The notes below the pieces were generated by a model. That model saw nothing but the letters and a program-made list of their open reading frames with translations. It was not told where the DNA came from and searched no databases. DNA of 64,000 bases from Phylloscopus collybita (lineage: Eukaryota > Chordata > Aves > Passeriformes > Phylloscopidae). Each line of letters opens with the position of its first letter. The stretch's first letter is position 1. Below, piece after piece: positions 13,029 to 25,235 of this stretch. The position numbers and the translations under genes were made by a program. The stretch lies in NCBI GenBank assembly GCA_027886175.1, contig JAJNNQ010000024.1:5936001-6000000 (forward strand). The letters are read 5' to 3'.

Positions 13029-16000
13029 CATTTTACAGACTTTTGAAGCTAGAAATTAATGACTGCTTTTCTGAAATTAGATGTCATGCTTTCAACAGAA
13101 ATCTTTCATATAACCAGTGATGTGTGCCATTGAGACAGCAGCTGCTTCTGAAGGATAATATCTAAAAAACCCCAAAGAATCTCACTGTAAATCTAATGCC
13201 TGGTTTTTCTAAATAGTACTTTTCACACTTTTCTGGTACCTTTCTTGAATTTAGCTCCTTAATACTAGAAACCAGATGAAATATCAGTGCATCTAAGCAC
13301 CCCTTTTCTTTGTTCTATTTGGGAGATTTCGTAGATTGAAATGACTGAAATGACAAAATGTGGTTTGCTTATTTCTTACATGTAGCTGTATATAACAAGA
13401 AATGAGTACCATTAGTCTAACAAACTACCAGCAGAGCCAATGAATAATTTCAGCACATGATCAAGGATGGAGCTAATGAGGAGCAGGCTCGACTTGTTAC
13501 CTGAGAATTGAGAGAAGAACCATAAGTCCACTAGAAAGAGGTGATTAAGGGGCACCTTCCTAGTGGACTTTCACTCTGTGGGCAGTTGTGCTGCCCAGCT
13601 CCAGCCTTCAGGAGTGTCAGATGAATGCTAGGCAAAGCAAGGAAAGCTGTTTTTCATTTTAGTGCTTGTTCCTCCTGATGGCATTATCTGTTATAGGTCA
13701 AGCAGCTACAGCTGACAGCTTCATAGGTCATCTTAAAAACAAGATATACACCCGGCGCTGTTGCTGCTGATTATAGATCACATATCTAAGTGCAGGTGAC
13801 ATTCCTGGCTTTTGGGTGACTCCAGTGGATTTGGAATTCCAGTGTGAACAGCAGACTGTGTCCCAATACCATGTACACACACAGAGCCCAGGCTGCTGTT
13901 CATGAGGGACTGTGTAGCTGCCTCACCAGAGAGCAAATCATGTTCTGGCAAAGTGACAGCATTTGTAAGGCTCCTGTTCTTTGTTGTTACGAGGAGATCT
14001 GGGTAGTCCAGCACTTACAGGTGCTGGCTGCCACTACAGACAGTCACGAGCAGGCTCCACTCTTAATGCCCTCTTTACCTGTCTTTCTTTGGCAGCTGGA
14101 TCCAAATATAGGTATTTTGTAGGTCAGACTTGTCTTTACAGAGAGTTCAAAGCATTTTGTGCCAAAATCTAATGGATGCATCCTGGGCTGCTCACCTTGC
14201 TGTTTCATTTTGTCACCTGTCCAGTGGTAACTGCCTTGCCCTGGGCTGAGGAGAGCCTGATCTGTTTTCCCAAGGAGAAATCTTAGGGTGTCTCTAGGCC
14301 ATTGACAAAATCTGAAATGCAAACAAAAAGCTTAACCCCAAATCACAAATCTCTGAAACAAACAGAAAAAGGTGTCTCTCTTGCTGACAGCTCTCTGCTC
14401 CCTAGCTGAAGTGGGGCTGGTGCCCACAATATTCTTGTTAACTCCATCTAGAGCAGTGTGAACAAACAGCTGTGCCCACACTGTGTGGCCTGTAGCACAG
14501 GGCCATTTGGCTGAAAGACATCATCACTGTTTTTTAGAGGTTTTATGGTTCAAAAGACCTAAATTGACACGAGGGCTCAATCAGTGGATCGGTGGTTTGA
14601 TAGCCTAATATCAAAGAGGGGATAAATTGCACATCCTTGGACATGTCAAAAATGTTTGTGAGCCCTTGAGAGCAGAAGATCTGCTGGAAGAGTGCTGGAA
14701 AACACTATGCAGCACAGAAAGATCCTAATCTGGATATGGTGCTGGCTGTTGTGCTTATTTGAAATGGTCTCCTCAACAAATCACCTCTAAATCCACATCT
14801 GGCTTTTGTCTTGAAACAAACTCAAACTGATAATACAGTTTGGATGATCAGGAGATAGGGACTTGACAGCAAATCAGCAAAGTGACAGTGTAGACACAGA
14901 TCCTTATTACGAAGAGAAAATGGTTGTTTATTCTAGATATAAACATCCTAAAATATTAATTTAAAAAAAAAAAAAAGGCAAAAGCCCTATAATCACACAA
15001 GGCTTTGGTCTAGATGAAAAGAAACACATTTTGCCTTTTACAAAACAGCAGGGGCCCTTTTTTGCCACTGGCAACTGTCAGTCTTCAGGTAATTTCATAA
15101 TAAGACCTGCAGTAGAGTCTTTGAGAAGAGTGAGACTTGACTGGAAGAAAATAAAATAAATAAAAGCCTTCAGTAAAAAGGCAGTGAGAGAGAGAAGGAG
15201 CTTGATTTATGACCCTAATGTAAAAATTCTTTGTGCAGAAGAGATGGTAATGATGCCATTATGTTGGGCAAGCCCAACACAGAGGATTGTTTATGTGGAT
15301 ACAAGTGTTAGGACAGAATGGAAGTCATTTCCCTAGGAAAGAAATCAACAGCTTAAATGCATCTTTTACAGAGACCAAGATGCTATTAGACTTCTAAAGT
15401 TTGACTTCCCTGTTTTCTCGAGAGGATAATTACATTATTTGCTTGCTTTCTCTGGTACATTTGAATTTTCTTCTGTGTCACTAAATAATGTCTGTCATTT
15501 TTTGCTCCTGGCTGCTCCCTTGGGTGGCCCCTGGTTCACTCCTTCACTGTTTTGGGTCTGTCACTGGTGCCATTATGAGCACCTGGCTCTGCCTGCCTGT
15601 GCTTGGCTGTGTGCCCTCTGTGAGGAGAGCCTGTGCTGGGGTCACCTCGGCTCCCAGCACGTCCCCCTTGCAGAGCAGCCCTGCTCTCTCTACTCCCCAG
15701 GTGCTCAGGTTCAAAATGTGGATGGCCATGTAGCAGTTTTTCTAAAAGGATTCACCAGTTACATCATCAGAACATGCATCAGCTCTGTGATATTGCTAGG
15801 CTGTCATCTCTGCCTGGCCAGTCATTTCCATGGTTAAATTTGCCCTCTTGGTTGTTCCTGCCCAAGAGCATCCCTGATGCTGGTTCTGTTCAGCTGCATT
15901 TTTAAGACAGTCTTTAATTCTCTGTTGTTCCATCTTTTTGCATTCCTCCCCAACCTTTCATCACCTGCACACTTACCAACTTCACAGGTTATTCTCTCAG

Positions 16001-16719
16001 CTCAACTGTTAATGAATAATTAAACACTATTTTTTTATTAAACTATTAATTAAAACACATCAGGGTACCCAGGAGAGTCTCCTGAACAGTCACAAGGGGT
16101 GTAAGGTTTATAACTTGACAATAGTTGTTATAATGAGCTGTTTTTGATCAAGGCTTTCCAGACAATGGTACATCCTCCTAGTATTTTCAACCAACACACA
16201 TTTATTGCTTTATGTCTGTGGCACTGTAAAAAGCTTGTGCTGTATTTACTAGGATTTATTATAACACAAATTAGGGAAAGATATTATGATAACTGACTGG
16301 GCTGCATCTCTAAGTAATACTGATGAGGTCCAAGTTAGCCTACATCCTTTAGTAGGTGAGTTACCAATAAACCACCTAAAATCTCTCTAAAATCTCTCTC
16401 CAGGATCATATTTTGATCACAGACCTCCCTGTTTCTGTTGTATCTGCTGGTTTCAGAGCACCCCCTTCTCATCAGTGACTCAGTGAGCCACAGTCATCGC
16501 AGTGAGGTGGCAAACCTGTACTCCGTGGGCTCCACCACTGCCTACTGCAGTGGTTTCTCCAAGCCAGGCTCATCTTTTATAATCTAGCACAAAGCTAAGG
16601 GTAAGAAAATGAGTATTGATAGCTACTTCTCCCCTCCTGCCCATATTAAATTGAGAGATAATCTTAGGCTTAATACAAACAAACTGGATGGATTTGATGA
16701 TATCAAATCAACAGTGCTA

Positions 16720-16722
<3 letters not shown>
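13029..16722. other. Unique noncoding DNA
   Basis: No gene was recognised. The stretch contains an A run near 14962-14975, an 11-bp tandem duplication at 16377-16398, and a somewhat GC-richer patch at about 15480-15900 with short open frames in overlapping phases. I could not assign that patch to any protein or repeat family. Stops are frequent elsewhere. Confidence 0.55.
16377..16398. repeat. Two-copy 11-bp tandem duplication
   Basis: The unit TAAAATCTCTC occurs at 16377-16387 and again at 16388-16398 without interruption. It is a recent-looking small slippage or duplication event in unique DNA. Confidence 0.75.

Positions 16723-16762
<40 letters not shown>
16723..16762 (+). repeat. Poly(A) tract of 40 bases
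   Basis: An uninterrupted run of 40 A is seen on the plus strand. Such a run could be the tail of a retroposed sequence, but no matching target-site duplication was noticed and the sequence before it is not recognisable as a processed gene or LINE. It may be a simple mononucleotide microsatellite. The small lysine-rich open frame crossing it is an artefact of the run. Confidence 0.9.
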
Positions 16763-16764
<2 letters not shown>

Positions 16765-19700
16765 GTTTCTTTCCTCCTAGAGGAAGGATCACTCTTACAC
16801 AGAGAAAGATCCAATTATGGCCCAAATGTGTGCGTCTAGAGACTAACTAATGTGGTTATACAAATAAATCATCTGCACTTAAAACTGGTTTTGATGTATT
16901 ACAGCCACCCTCCAGTAAGTGTCATGCACAGTGGCTTCTGGCTTCAGGCAGACACAACAACCCAAAGGATTATTGCTGCCCACACAGGAAGTTTTCCAGG
17001 CAGGGCAGTGTCAGTGCTTCCACGTGAGTGCAATCAGCAGCAACCCAGCAAGTCAAAACCCAGGAAAATCAAACAGCGGAGGATGAGGATGGATGGTCTG
17101 CCTGAAACCTAACTGCTGCGAGGCAAGAAAAACAGCAGGACTGGGAGGACAGAAGATGCAAGGTGATGCTGAAGTCATGTTCTCCTGCTAGCCCTAAGAG
17201 TGATTCACTGAACAGCGTGTCCTCTCTCAGAGGGAGGGAACAATGAACAGGAACATTTGGCATTCCAGTCCATGAAAAGACCCAAGCCAACTGTCCTGCT
17301 CTACTCACTCAGCTCCTGCAGGAACCAGCTCTAGACAGCTCTAGGAAGAAAGGAAAAGGAATGAAACTTGACTAAAATGAACATTTATTTCCACTGCTGT
17401 GAAAAAGGGGGAAGAGGAATCTGACTTTTGTTGTTTTGCCTGTAATTGTTATTGCAGACACGACTGTGTTACAGGTACAGTAAGTTAATACTCTCAAATT
17501 CTATTTCGAAGGTCAAAGTGTTCTAACAGTCATATTTTTGATTGTGACTTACAGCAGCAGAGTTTGGAAGTTCTCCTCAAGTCAGGAGAAGCTGCCAAAT
17601 GAAAGCACACTTCAATAGGTACAAAGTACCCTTTGGCAAAATTCCATCAAATTATAATCCCCTCTCATTACTGCACGAGCATTTCTGGGTGAGGTAGCCA
17701 GTTCCAACCCTTCTCACCCACGTCAAAAATCTACGTACTGGATCAGACATTTCTGTGATTCCTACTTTTCATTTCTGCTTTCCTTTCCTCTTTCTCCAGC
17801 AGGTCATTGCCCCAAAGTTACTTCACAATTCACCACAACTTTGTGTTCATCCACATGGCTTTTGTATTGGTCACCACAGAAGCGTTCTGTGTGTTTGTGT
17901 ACGTATGTAAGCACAGACATCTACTTACTTAGCTGCAAGTAGGCAGCTAAATCACCTTGGCCCCTCTTTGCACCTCACAGGCAGCTCAATAGTAGGATTG
18001 TCACTCTGCAATCCAATATTCCCTGTGGCAGAGAATGGCTTTTTAACAGTTAGGCACTTAGGACATAACTGCTGTGTTTGTGCATGAGCCAGCTGACTGG
18101 CTGATTCTTTTTTGGATGTTTTCACCATCAAACCATTCTATTTTTGACAATCAACACAAATCCAGTTCAGTCAAAACCTGAAAAGGTAACACTGCCATTT
18201 AGCATAGTGGAGTAATGGTTTCTTACAAAATACAATGAATTAGACACAAGATTCTAGGAACAAATAAAAAAAATAACTTAGGAAGACATTTTTTTCTACA
18301 TTGATAAGCCTTGTCTTAAATTTGGGAGCGCTTGCCACTCAAAACTTTCAAATGTCACCTTGCGTTTTGACAAGAAGAAACAATATTTAAACATAGTCAA
18401 CAAGGCTACTTTTCTTACAAACTGGTAGTGCTTTCCCAATCTTCCCATTTTTCAGAGAAGCCAGTGATGTGGGAGTCCTTAGGTTGGACTTTTCGTAGTG
18501 CTGAGCTGATGTTTCATGGCAGAGCAAGGCTATGTAAAATTATCCATCCTACTTTTAATTTTGGGCTTTTGACCTCTCCCCTACAGCAAACCTGCAAATG
18601 CACACACAGGGATGCACAGCTGTATGAGGCAAACCCAGTTTCATAACTCTTCCATTTCTAAGCAAGCTTCCCAAATTACCATGTGACACACTCCCACTGC
18701 AGGCAAGGCAAACTCAAAACTGTTTAGTCAATTCTCAGGATGTCTAGGTCTGCATATTTCACTGTACTTCCATGTGCTTTTCTCCCTCCAGTAACTGTAG
18801 AACTGAGGACCTAAAGAGAATGTGGAGGAAATGACCTCCAATTCCATTCTCTCACTCCAGCATTAATTTTTAAGATGAACCATCAAGAAAATAACACTTG
18901 GAGTTCAATATATAGTATGTGCTTTCCCAACATTTTCTGAAATGTGCCCTGGTTTTAATTAAAATGTGAATTGTATAGGCAGAAGGACTTGTTTCTCTGC
19001 CAGAAGCAAATCTCCAGCCATGGACATCAAATGCCCATGGAAAAAATACTTTGGTTTGTTTTTTTTTTTTCATGCATTGAAACTTCCCCAACTTTATTAC
19101 ATTTGGAAACATAATGTAATAGCAGAGGGCAACATTATGTCTGACATATATAATTAGTTTACAAAAAAATACAACCAGGGGACACATTTTTGATATAACC
19201 ACCTTTTTTTTTTTTTCCACGCAATAGTTGCAGGATAATGGATCACATTGATCCTTTTTGCTAAATGGTATGACAAAGAAAATGATCATTTGTATAAAAA
19301 TGCCATAACAGTTAAAGCTTGAATTAGAGAGTCTGTAACCTTTGCTTGTGCTCATAAATTACCCTGCAGATGAGAATGTGACATTAAAAAAAAAAAAAAG
19401 AGAAAGGCATCCAAAGCCAAGAGATGCAACCCATCAAATACTGAAATGCTTTATGTATATGTGTACCCAATGTTAATCACTTCAGATCCTATAGTACAAA
19501 TTGCCTCCAGCAGTTTCTAAAGTTATATCACAGGTTAAATGGACACCCACAGACAGAGATTAGTCATTTAAAAGACAAAGGTACAAAAACTGATTTCAAT
19601 TTCAACTAAAGCTGTCTTAAACTCAGTTTTTCATGCATTTTGAAGCTGTGCCTCTTTCCCCCTTTTCTGGGTGAGGGGTTAATAGTAGGTCAAAACACTG

Positions 19701-22234
19701 AATCTGGCAGCATATAAGGCTTTTTTCCAGTAATCCCTTAGAGAAAATTGGGGCAAAAAGGTGTTACTCTTTCAGCTCAAATGAATTCAGTTGTCGCTTT
19801 TAACAGCTGTGCATCAGTATGTCATTAAAAATATCTGAATTTTAATCACTTCTGCTCTCTCAAACACTAGAGTGGTGGTATGGCACCCTCAGATGTGGAA
19901 TTAGCACAAAATGATGTGAGCACCTGAGAGATGTCCTGTAAGCCCAGCTCAAGAGGAATCTCAGTACTGAGAAGTCAGATTCTACATGCAGTGGGTGCCT
20001 CCTGCCTGAGTGTATTCTGTATTCAGCCCTTTCATTTACTGCCTGGGTGAAAAAAACAGGCAATCTGGAGCTCTTAGAGAAGGAAAGAGGAGGAAGCATG
20101 CAAGGAAACTTGCTTATTTGCAGGTTTCACTGAGGGCAGTGAAAGCTGTGGAGTCCAAAACTTCTGGGAATAATAATAATAACAATGAAACTCCAAAACA
20201 ACAATTGATTAATTGAAATTGATTAATTTCCTTTTAAAAAGGCAGACTTTTAGGTAAGTCAGAAATCCTATTTTAGATACTGTATTAACTTTTCACAATG
20301 GCTTGGAGCTGATCACCTTTTCTCTCCTTTAACACTCTAAGTGCTTCAGTCTCCACAATCAAAAAGAAGAAACTTCTAGATATTTATGACAGTCTTGGTG
20401 GAAATCTGGACTTTGCAGGAATCCCACCAAAGAGAGAAGGTGTGAATGGCAATTGTGAAGAGGCTGGGGTACCAAGAGCTGTTTACTTACAGTACCTTAA
20501 AACAACCTGAGGGAAAGGCTTTCCAAGTGTTCAGAAAATAATCCTTGGAGTTACTAATGCTCTGAGCAGTGCTGCTGACCAATCCCTTAACCACCTGAAG
20601 TTCTGGGTGTAGGAGAAACAATGACTCCTAATTCCATATTCCCGTTTCATGCAGCACTGCGAGAAGTGAAGCGTGCAGCGTCAGCACGGCAGTTTGTATG
20701 GTCACAAACAAAAATAATTTTTTTCAGCCCCTAAGCAAAGTACTTGTCTCTTGGGGTCAACAGATCTTAGAATTTAGCAGACCAAATTAACCAGGAAATG
20801 CATGCTTTATCCAATTTTTAACACTAATAAGATAAATGATGGACGAACACAAGTTTTTCAAAGGTTAATTTAAATACAGATGTAATCACAGCAGGCAGCA
20901 GTTCCGAGCAGAAGCTGTGCCAAGTGCACGTGAGGTCCTGCCTCTCTTCTTTGACTACTGAGACTCGTTCCCAAGGTAAGGTCCCTCAAATAGATGTCCA
21001 ACAGCAAATATTGTAAATCCCTCCTTTTTCCTTTCCCCCCTAGTCCTCTCTGGCACAAAACCTCAGCTCCCAAGTCCTGCACTTGGACAGTATCAGGTGT
21101 GTGCCTGTGCAGGTGAGCATGCTCATGCATGTATGGGTAGATAGATCAATACATGATTGACTTCTCAGAAGGGAAAGAAACAAAATCAATGAAGAGCAAC
21201 AGAGTCTACCCTGAGCTAAGTTTTCCCCAAGTCAGACTTGGAAGTTTAGCCCATATTGTACAGCAAAGTTCAGGTCAGTAATTTTTACCAACTATGCAAC
21301 TGATGGCTGATAATTTTCTCATAAATTAAGAGAATAAGGCAGTCTTTTCTCTATGTATACATTGATTTTTTAAAAAACTAACCTCTTAATTTTATTTTCC
21401 TCAGGTAAATATCTGCTGGATTAATATTCCAAGAAGATGAATAGTTTATAGTAGCAAGCGTAAGTATCTGTGTAATTATAACACCTAACAAAGCAAAGAC
21501 ACATAATTTCCTAAAGTTGGTTTCCATAATGTACAGAAAGCCTGGGGTTGCCCACTCTCAAAAAGCATCCAGCCAATACAGGGACTGGATAAAATGAATA
21601 TCCTCCCAAGCAAAAGCCCTCTGGATTATGAAGCTGTACAAATTGTGTGACCTGTACAACAGCATGCTTCCCTGAAAAGGCAACTAAATAATTACAGAGC
21701 TAAGAAACACTACTTGATTTGGTTTAGATGATCTCTTGGCAGCATCCACAAGTTGAATTAGGATGAAAACAGAAGACAGTTCACTTGTTAACATCATAAA
21801 CTAAAGAGATTCAAAGCCTAGTTGGAATCTCAGCCGTGAATGCCAGCATACAAAATCCATCAGCCTACAGGACTACGTAGCATACACACATCTTTGCTGT
21901 ATTATTGGCAAAAATTAAAGGACAAACAAACTCAAGAGGATGCTGCACAGGAAATCTCATCTATGTTCAGGTTGGTAAAGCAAGCAAACATATTCACAAG
22001 GCTGGTATGAGCTAGGAACGTTTTCATTGCTCAGTCCAACTTTAGGAAAAAGCAGAAAGGGAGTCCTCCTCTGTTCCAAACCCCAATATTTCTCCGGCAG
22101 CACAAGATCAGATAATTAACAAAAACCAAAGGATGACGAAATGAAGCCAGTTAAATAACAAATATCTACATATATAGGCAGACAACAAGCAAGAAAATGA
22201 AAAGTTAGCTAGATTTACCGTTTTAATTATCCAA
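16763..22234. other. Unique AT-rich noncoding DNA upstream of CpG island
   Basis: No gene was recognised. It holds short T and A runs (near 19061, 19204 and 19386). An open stretch of about 160 codons lies on the minus strand at 18870-19355, in very AT-rich DNA with poly-lysine runs, and looks like a chance frame. CpG dinucleotides are sparse, in sharp contrast to the island that starts at about 22280. Confidence 0.55.
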
Positions 22235-22276
22235 GTGGGTGGTTTGTTTGGGTTGGGTTTTTTTTTTTTTGGTGGG
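22235..22276 (+). repeat. G/T-only tract next to CpG island
   Basis: The plus strand has no A or C over these 42 bases, including a T run at about 22258-22270. It directly precedes the CpG island. It is low-complexity sequence of the same kind as the larger G/T-only tracts elsewhere in the window. Confidence 0.8.
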
Positions 22277-22490
22277 AGGGGGAAACGTCGGGAGCTGTTT
22301 TCACGAGGATTCGTCCATACGCATCCGCACCGCGGCAGGCGCCGGTCCCGGAGCGCGGAGAGCGAAGCGCTTCCCTCCGCAGCCGGCGCTGCCCCCGCCA
22401 AAAATGAAACGAGAGAAGGCGGGGAGGGGCGGGGAAGCGGCAGCCGGCGGGGAAAACTCCGGCGCCGCCCCGAGCGCTCCTTGCCCGGCG

Positions 22491-22508
22491 CTGCTGCTGC
22501 TGCTGCTG
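22491..22508 (+). repeat. (CTG)6 trinucleotide run
   Basis: Six perfect CTG units lie inside the CpG island. If the plus strand were coding, one frame would read a leucine stretch like a signal-peptide core; on the minus strand one frame would read glutamines. Neither reading is supported by a recognisable protein around it, so it is best treated as a short microsatellite. Confidence 0.85.
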
Positions 22509-22581
22509 CCGCGGCGGCTCCGCGCTGTCCGCGCCCTCCGCGCTCCAGCCGCGGGGCGGGGCGGGCGCTGCCGGGGGCGAT

Positions 22582-22842
22582 ATGCCGGGGGGATGCCGGG
22601 GGGATGCCGGGCAGGATGCCGGGCGGGATGCCGGCGGGATGCCGGGGGGATGCCGGGGGGATGCCGGGCAGGATGCCGGCGGGATGCCGGGCGGGATGCC
22701 GGGGGGATGCCGGGCAGGATGCCGGGGGGATGCCGGGCGGGATGCCGGGCGGGATGCCGGGCAGGATGCCGGGGGGATGCCGGGCAGGATGCCGGGCGGG
22801 ATGCCGGGCAGGATGCCGGGGGGATGCCGGGCGGGATGCCCG
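22582..22842 (+). repeat. GC-rich minisatellite, about 23 units of 12 bp
   Basis: The core ATGCCGGG recurs about 23 times at 11-12 base spacing. Units differ mainly in the four bases after the core (variants such as GCAG, GCGG and GGGG), plus at least one 11-base unit. Each unit carries one or more CpGs and runs of three or more G on the plus strand. Because the period is a multiple of three, long frames stay open on both strands. The minus-strand frames read proline/histidine/arginine/isoleucine repeats and the plus-strand frames read glycine/methionine/arginine repeats. I do not regard these as genes. Confidence 0.9.
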
Positions 22843-22970
22843 GCGCCCTCCGCCCGCGGCTCCCGGGATGCGCCCACCTGCAGCCCCGGTGCGATGCTGA
22901 CCGCGGACCCTCCGCTTATGCCGCCTCCGCGGCTCCAGGGCTGGGAGGGGCCACACGAGCCCTCCGGAGT

Positions 22971-25157
22971 GGGGTGGGTGCTGGTGTATCCTAAATGGGG
23001 TGGAAAGGCTGCTGCCTGGAGCGGGGATGAAGGGGAAGGTCTGTTTCGAGCACCCGACGTGTGTGGGATTTGGGATCTTCACAAGTGCCTGCTCGTGGGC
23101 GAGGCTGTTGACCTCCTCGGAAATGTGACGGCCGGGCTGTGAGGAAGGGATGCCAGGGTGCGTGTAAGGTGGTGCAGAGGTGGACAAGGATGTTCTCAGT
23201 TCTTCTGCAGCGCAGCTCTCAGAGTCGTATATTTGGAACAGCAGGACCTGAAGTGGGTGATACCTTGCCGAGGAGCTCAGACACGCCTGGGAGTTGTGTC
23301 CCGCTGTCCCTGGGCTGAGCCCCGGCTCTTCAGCGCCCACCAACACTCGCACACCTACTCGGTGCCCTTCTCCCTCCCTCTTCTCGGCGCTCAGCGCTGG
23401 GACTGAGACAGAACACACTCTGTGGTTTCCAGCCCGTCATCTGAGAGGGCTGAGAGCCACACAGACTGCCTGTTTGCAGGCACTGCTTTGGGCTCCTCTT
23501 TGCGAGCTGTTTGCAGTTCCCTTCCCTGGTGCACGTTTTACCTTGGTGCCAGGTAACCCAAGTAATCCAGCAGTAACTGCTGCTCAGTGCCCTTTCCTTT
23601 AGCTCATGATGTTTCTTGTTTGCTTGGACCTTTATTTATTATATGAGTTCTTATTTCTGAAGCAAACCCAAAATGTGTTTCAGTGAAACCAGCCCCTACG
23701 TCCTGTTGCAAATATTTATTCCACAAAAGCTTAAAAGAGTTGAAAGTACTAGAAGTTAATTTCTAATGCTGTTTATTAAGAAAAGCAAAGCAAAGCCTTT
23801 AAAGACAGAAGTTCTAACAACCACTTGCATTACACAGCCACACTGTAGCTCCATCAGTCTAATTAGATGCAGTTTCCATGGGTCATTTGGTACCTGCCAG
23901 GTGCTGAACTTGCTGCTTAGGACCTGTCCTCTGCAGGCTTTTTAAGTTCCAGTTTTATATGAGCTGAACACTGTTTTTCCTTTTGCAGGTTTTGGCAGTA
24001 GTGAATACAATCTCCTCTCTCAGCAACATGCATCACTGGCTATGCTCGAATTAATGTATTAGACCACAAGTGACCTTAGAAATGAGAGAAATAATAGCAA
24101 AACATTCCTGTTCTGTCCATTGCTCCTGACCAGTAAGAGTCAACTGTCTGGGATTAATTTCTGCACTGTAGTCTGCATCCGGTGTTAGATTGATGCCATT
24201 ACACTCAGTCCAGCAGGAATGTGAAAGTGCCTCTCTGGAGCTGACAATTTAGTATATTGTTTTTCTGCTGTGTCTGTAAACCTTTAAAATATGTTTTCTC
24301 CCAGGGAAAACTGCCTGAGTGACATTGATGGTGGCAGAAACTCTCCAGTAATTCCCAAAACACTATGTAAGGGCATTAGATGTCACAGTGAGAGCAAGTA
24401 GTTTCTCCATCTCCTTCAAATATCTCCTTAGGACCTCTTGCTTCCTGTGGTGTTTGCTAAGAGTTTGCTCGTTGTTATTTTGTGTGCTGTTTTGGTTTCA
24501 AGCTGTGGCTCATCCTCAGATTGTGCCCCTGCTCAGTGTAGTGACATCTTGTTCAGCTGCTGTGCCTCACAGAAACAGATTTGATGGTGGCAAGGGGCTT
24601 TTCTGTTTTGATCATATCAGGTACCAATTTAAAGCTTATTTTTTCTGAGCCAATTTTTTGTCATTGTCTTTTACACAGGATTGGTCATGCTGGGGCAGGC
24701 AGAGATTCTTTATGAGTCTGTTGTTTTCTCCCTGAGGAGAGCTGGCAGTGGGTACTTAGGAAAAAAAGTACAAGACTTGGGCAAATACAGGGAGATCCTT
24801 GTCCTGGAACACTCTCTCCTCTGGCTGAACACAATGCAGGTTTGAAACACTGCCTGGGCCTTTGTATCTAACCACCTTGAGGGATCTTTTTTTTTAGAGT
24901 GTCTACAGGTGGTTTTTGAACACATTTCTTCTTTTGGTATCTACTCTGTCACTCTAGCAAGGCATTCTACAGCACATGTAGCCACGGGGCTTATGGAAAA
25001 CTACTTCTTGATTGTTTTAAACTTATTTTAAGAAAATGTGTCAAACTGAAAGTCAGGGAGTGGTGGGAAAGTTTTGCTTACCTTAAGTGATATTTGTATT
25101 GGTTTAGATAAAGTTATTTAATCCCCTGCATGAAATTAAAAATAAAATAATAATAAT
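22971..25157. other. Unique DNA downstream of CpG island
   Basis: Moderately GC-rich to about 23600, then AT-rich. Several short overlapping open frames occur on the plus strand at 22980-23600, but none has recognisable protein similarity. They are best explained by the island's base composition. If the island promoter fires to the right, the first exon and 5' UTR would be expected here. No consensus donor stood out clearly enough to annotate. Confidence 0.45.
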
Positions 25158-25235
25158 AAAAACAAACAAACAAACAAACACAAACAAAAAACCCCAACCA
25201 ACCAACCAAACAAACAAAACACACCAAAAAACCCA
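25158..25235 (-). repeat. A/C-only tract with (CAAA)n and (CCAA)n runs
   Basis: The plus strand has only A and C over 78 bases, including tandem CAAA and CCAA units; it is preceded by TAA repeats. On the minus strand this is a G/T-only tract like those at 34892-35063 and 60364-60506. The minus-strand open frame here is a low-complexity artefact rich in aromatic and hydrophobic residues. Confidence 0.9.

Larger units (their letters stand above)
22280..22970. promoter_or_regulatory. CpG island, candidate promoter of unknown gene
   Basis: CpG dinucleotides become very dense from about 22286 and remain so to about 22970, with scattered CpGs to about 23390; the rest of the window is CpG-poor. Two perfect Sp1-type GC boxes (GGGGCGGGG) lie at 22426-22434 and 22553-22561. 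No TATA box is evident, which is usual for CpG-island promoters. The island also contains a (CTG)6 run and a 12-bp minisatellite. In vertebrates such islands usually mark transcription start sites. I cannot tell the direction: neither strand shows a first exon that I recognise. It could alternatively be an orphan island, or one enlarged by the CpG-containing minisatellite. Confidence 0.7.

Noticed and set aside
18870..19355. 161-codon minus-strand frame
   Set aside because: Very AT-rich with lysine runs from poly(A/T) tracts, no recognisable domain, no supporting context; a chance frame is the simplest explanation.
22108..23418. 436-codon minus-strand open frame and several overlapping long frames on both strands
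   Set aside because: They run through the 12-bp minisatellite, whose length is a multiple of three, so stop-free frames arise on both strands at once. The translations are repetitive and match no known protein.
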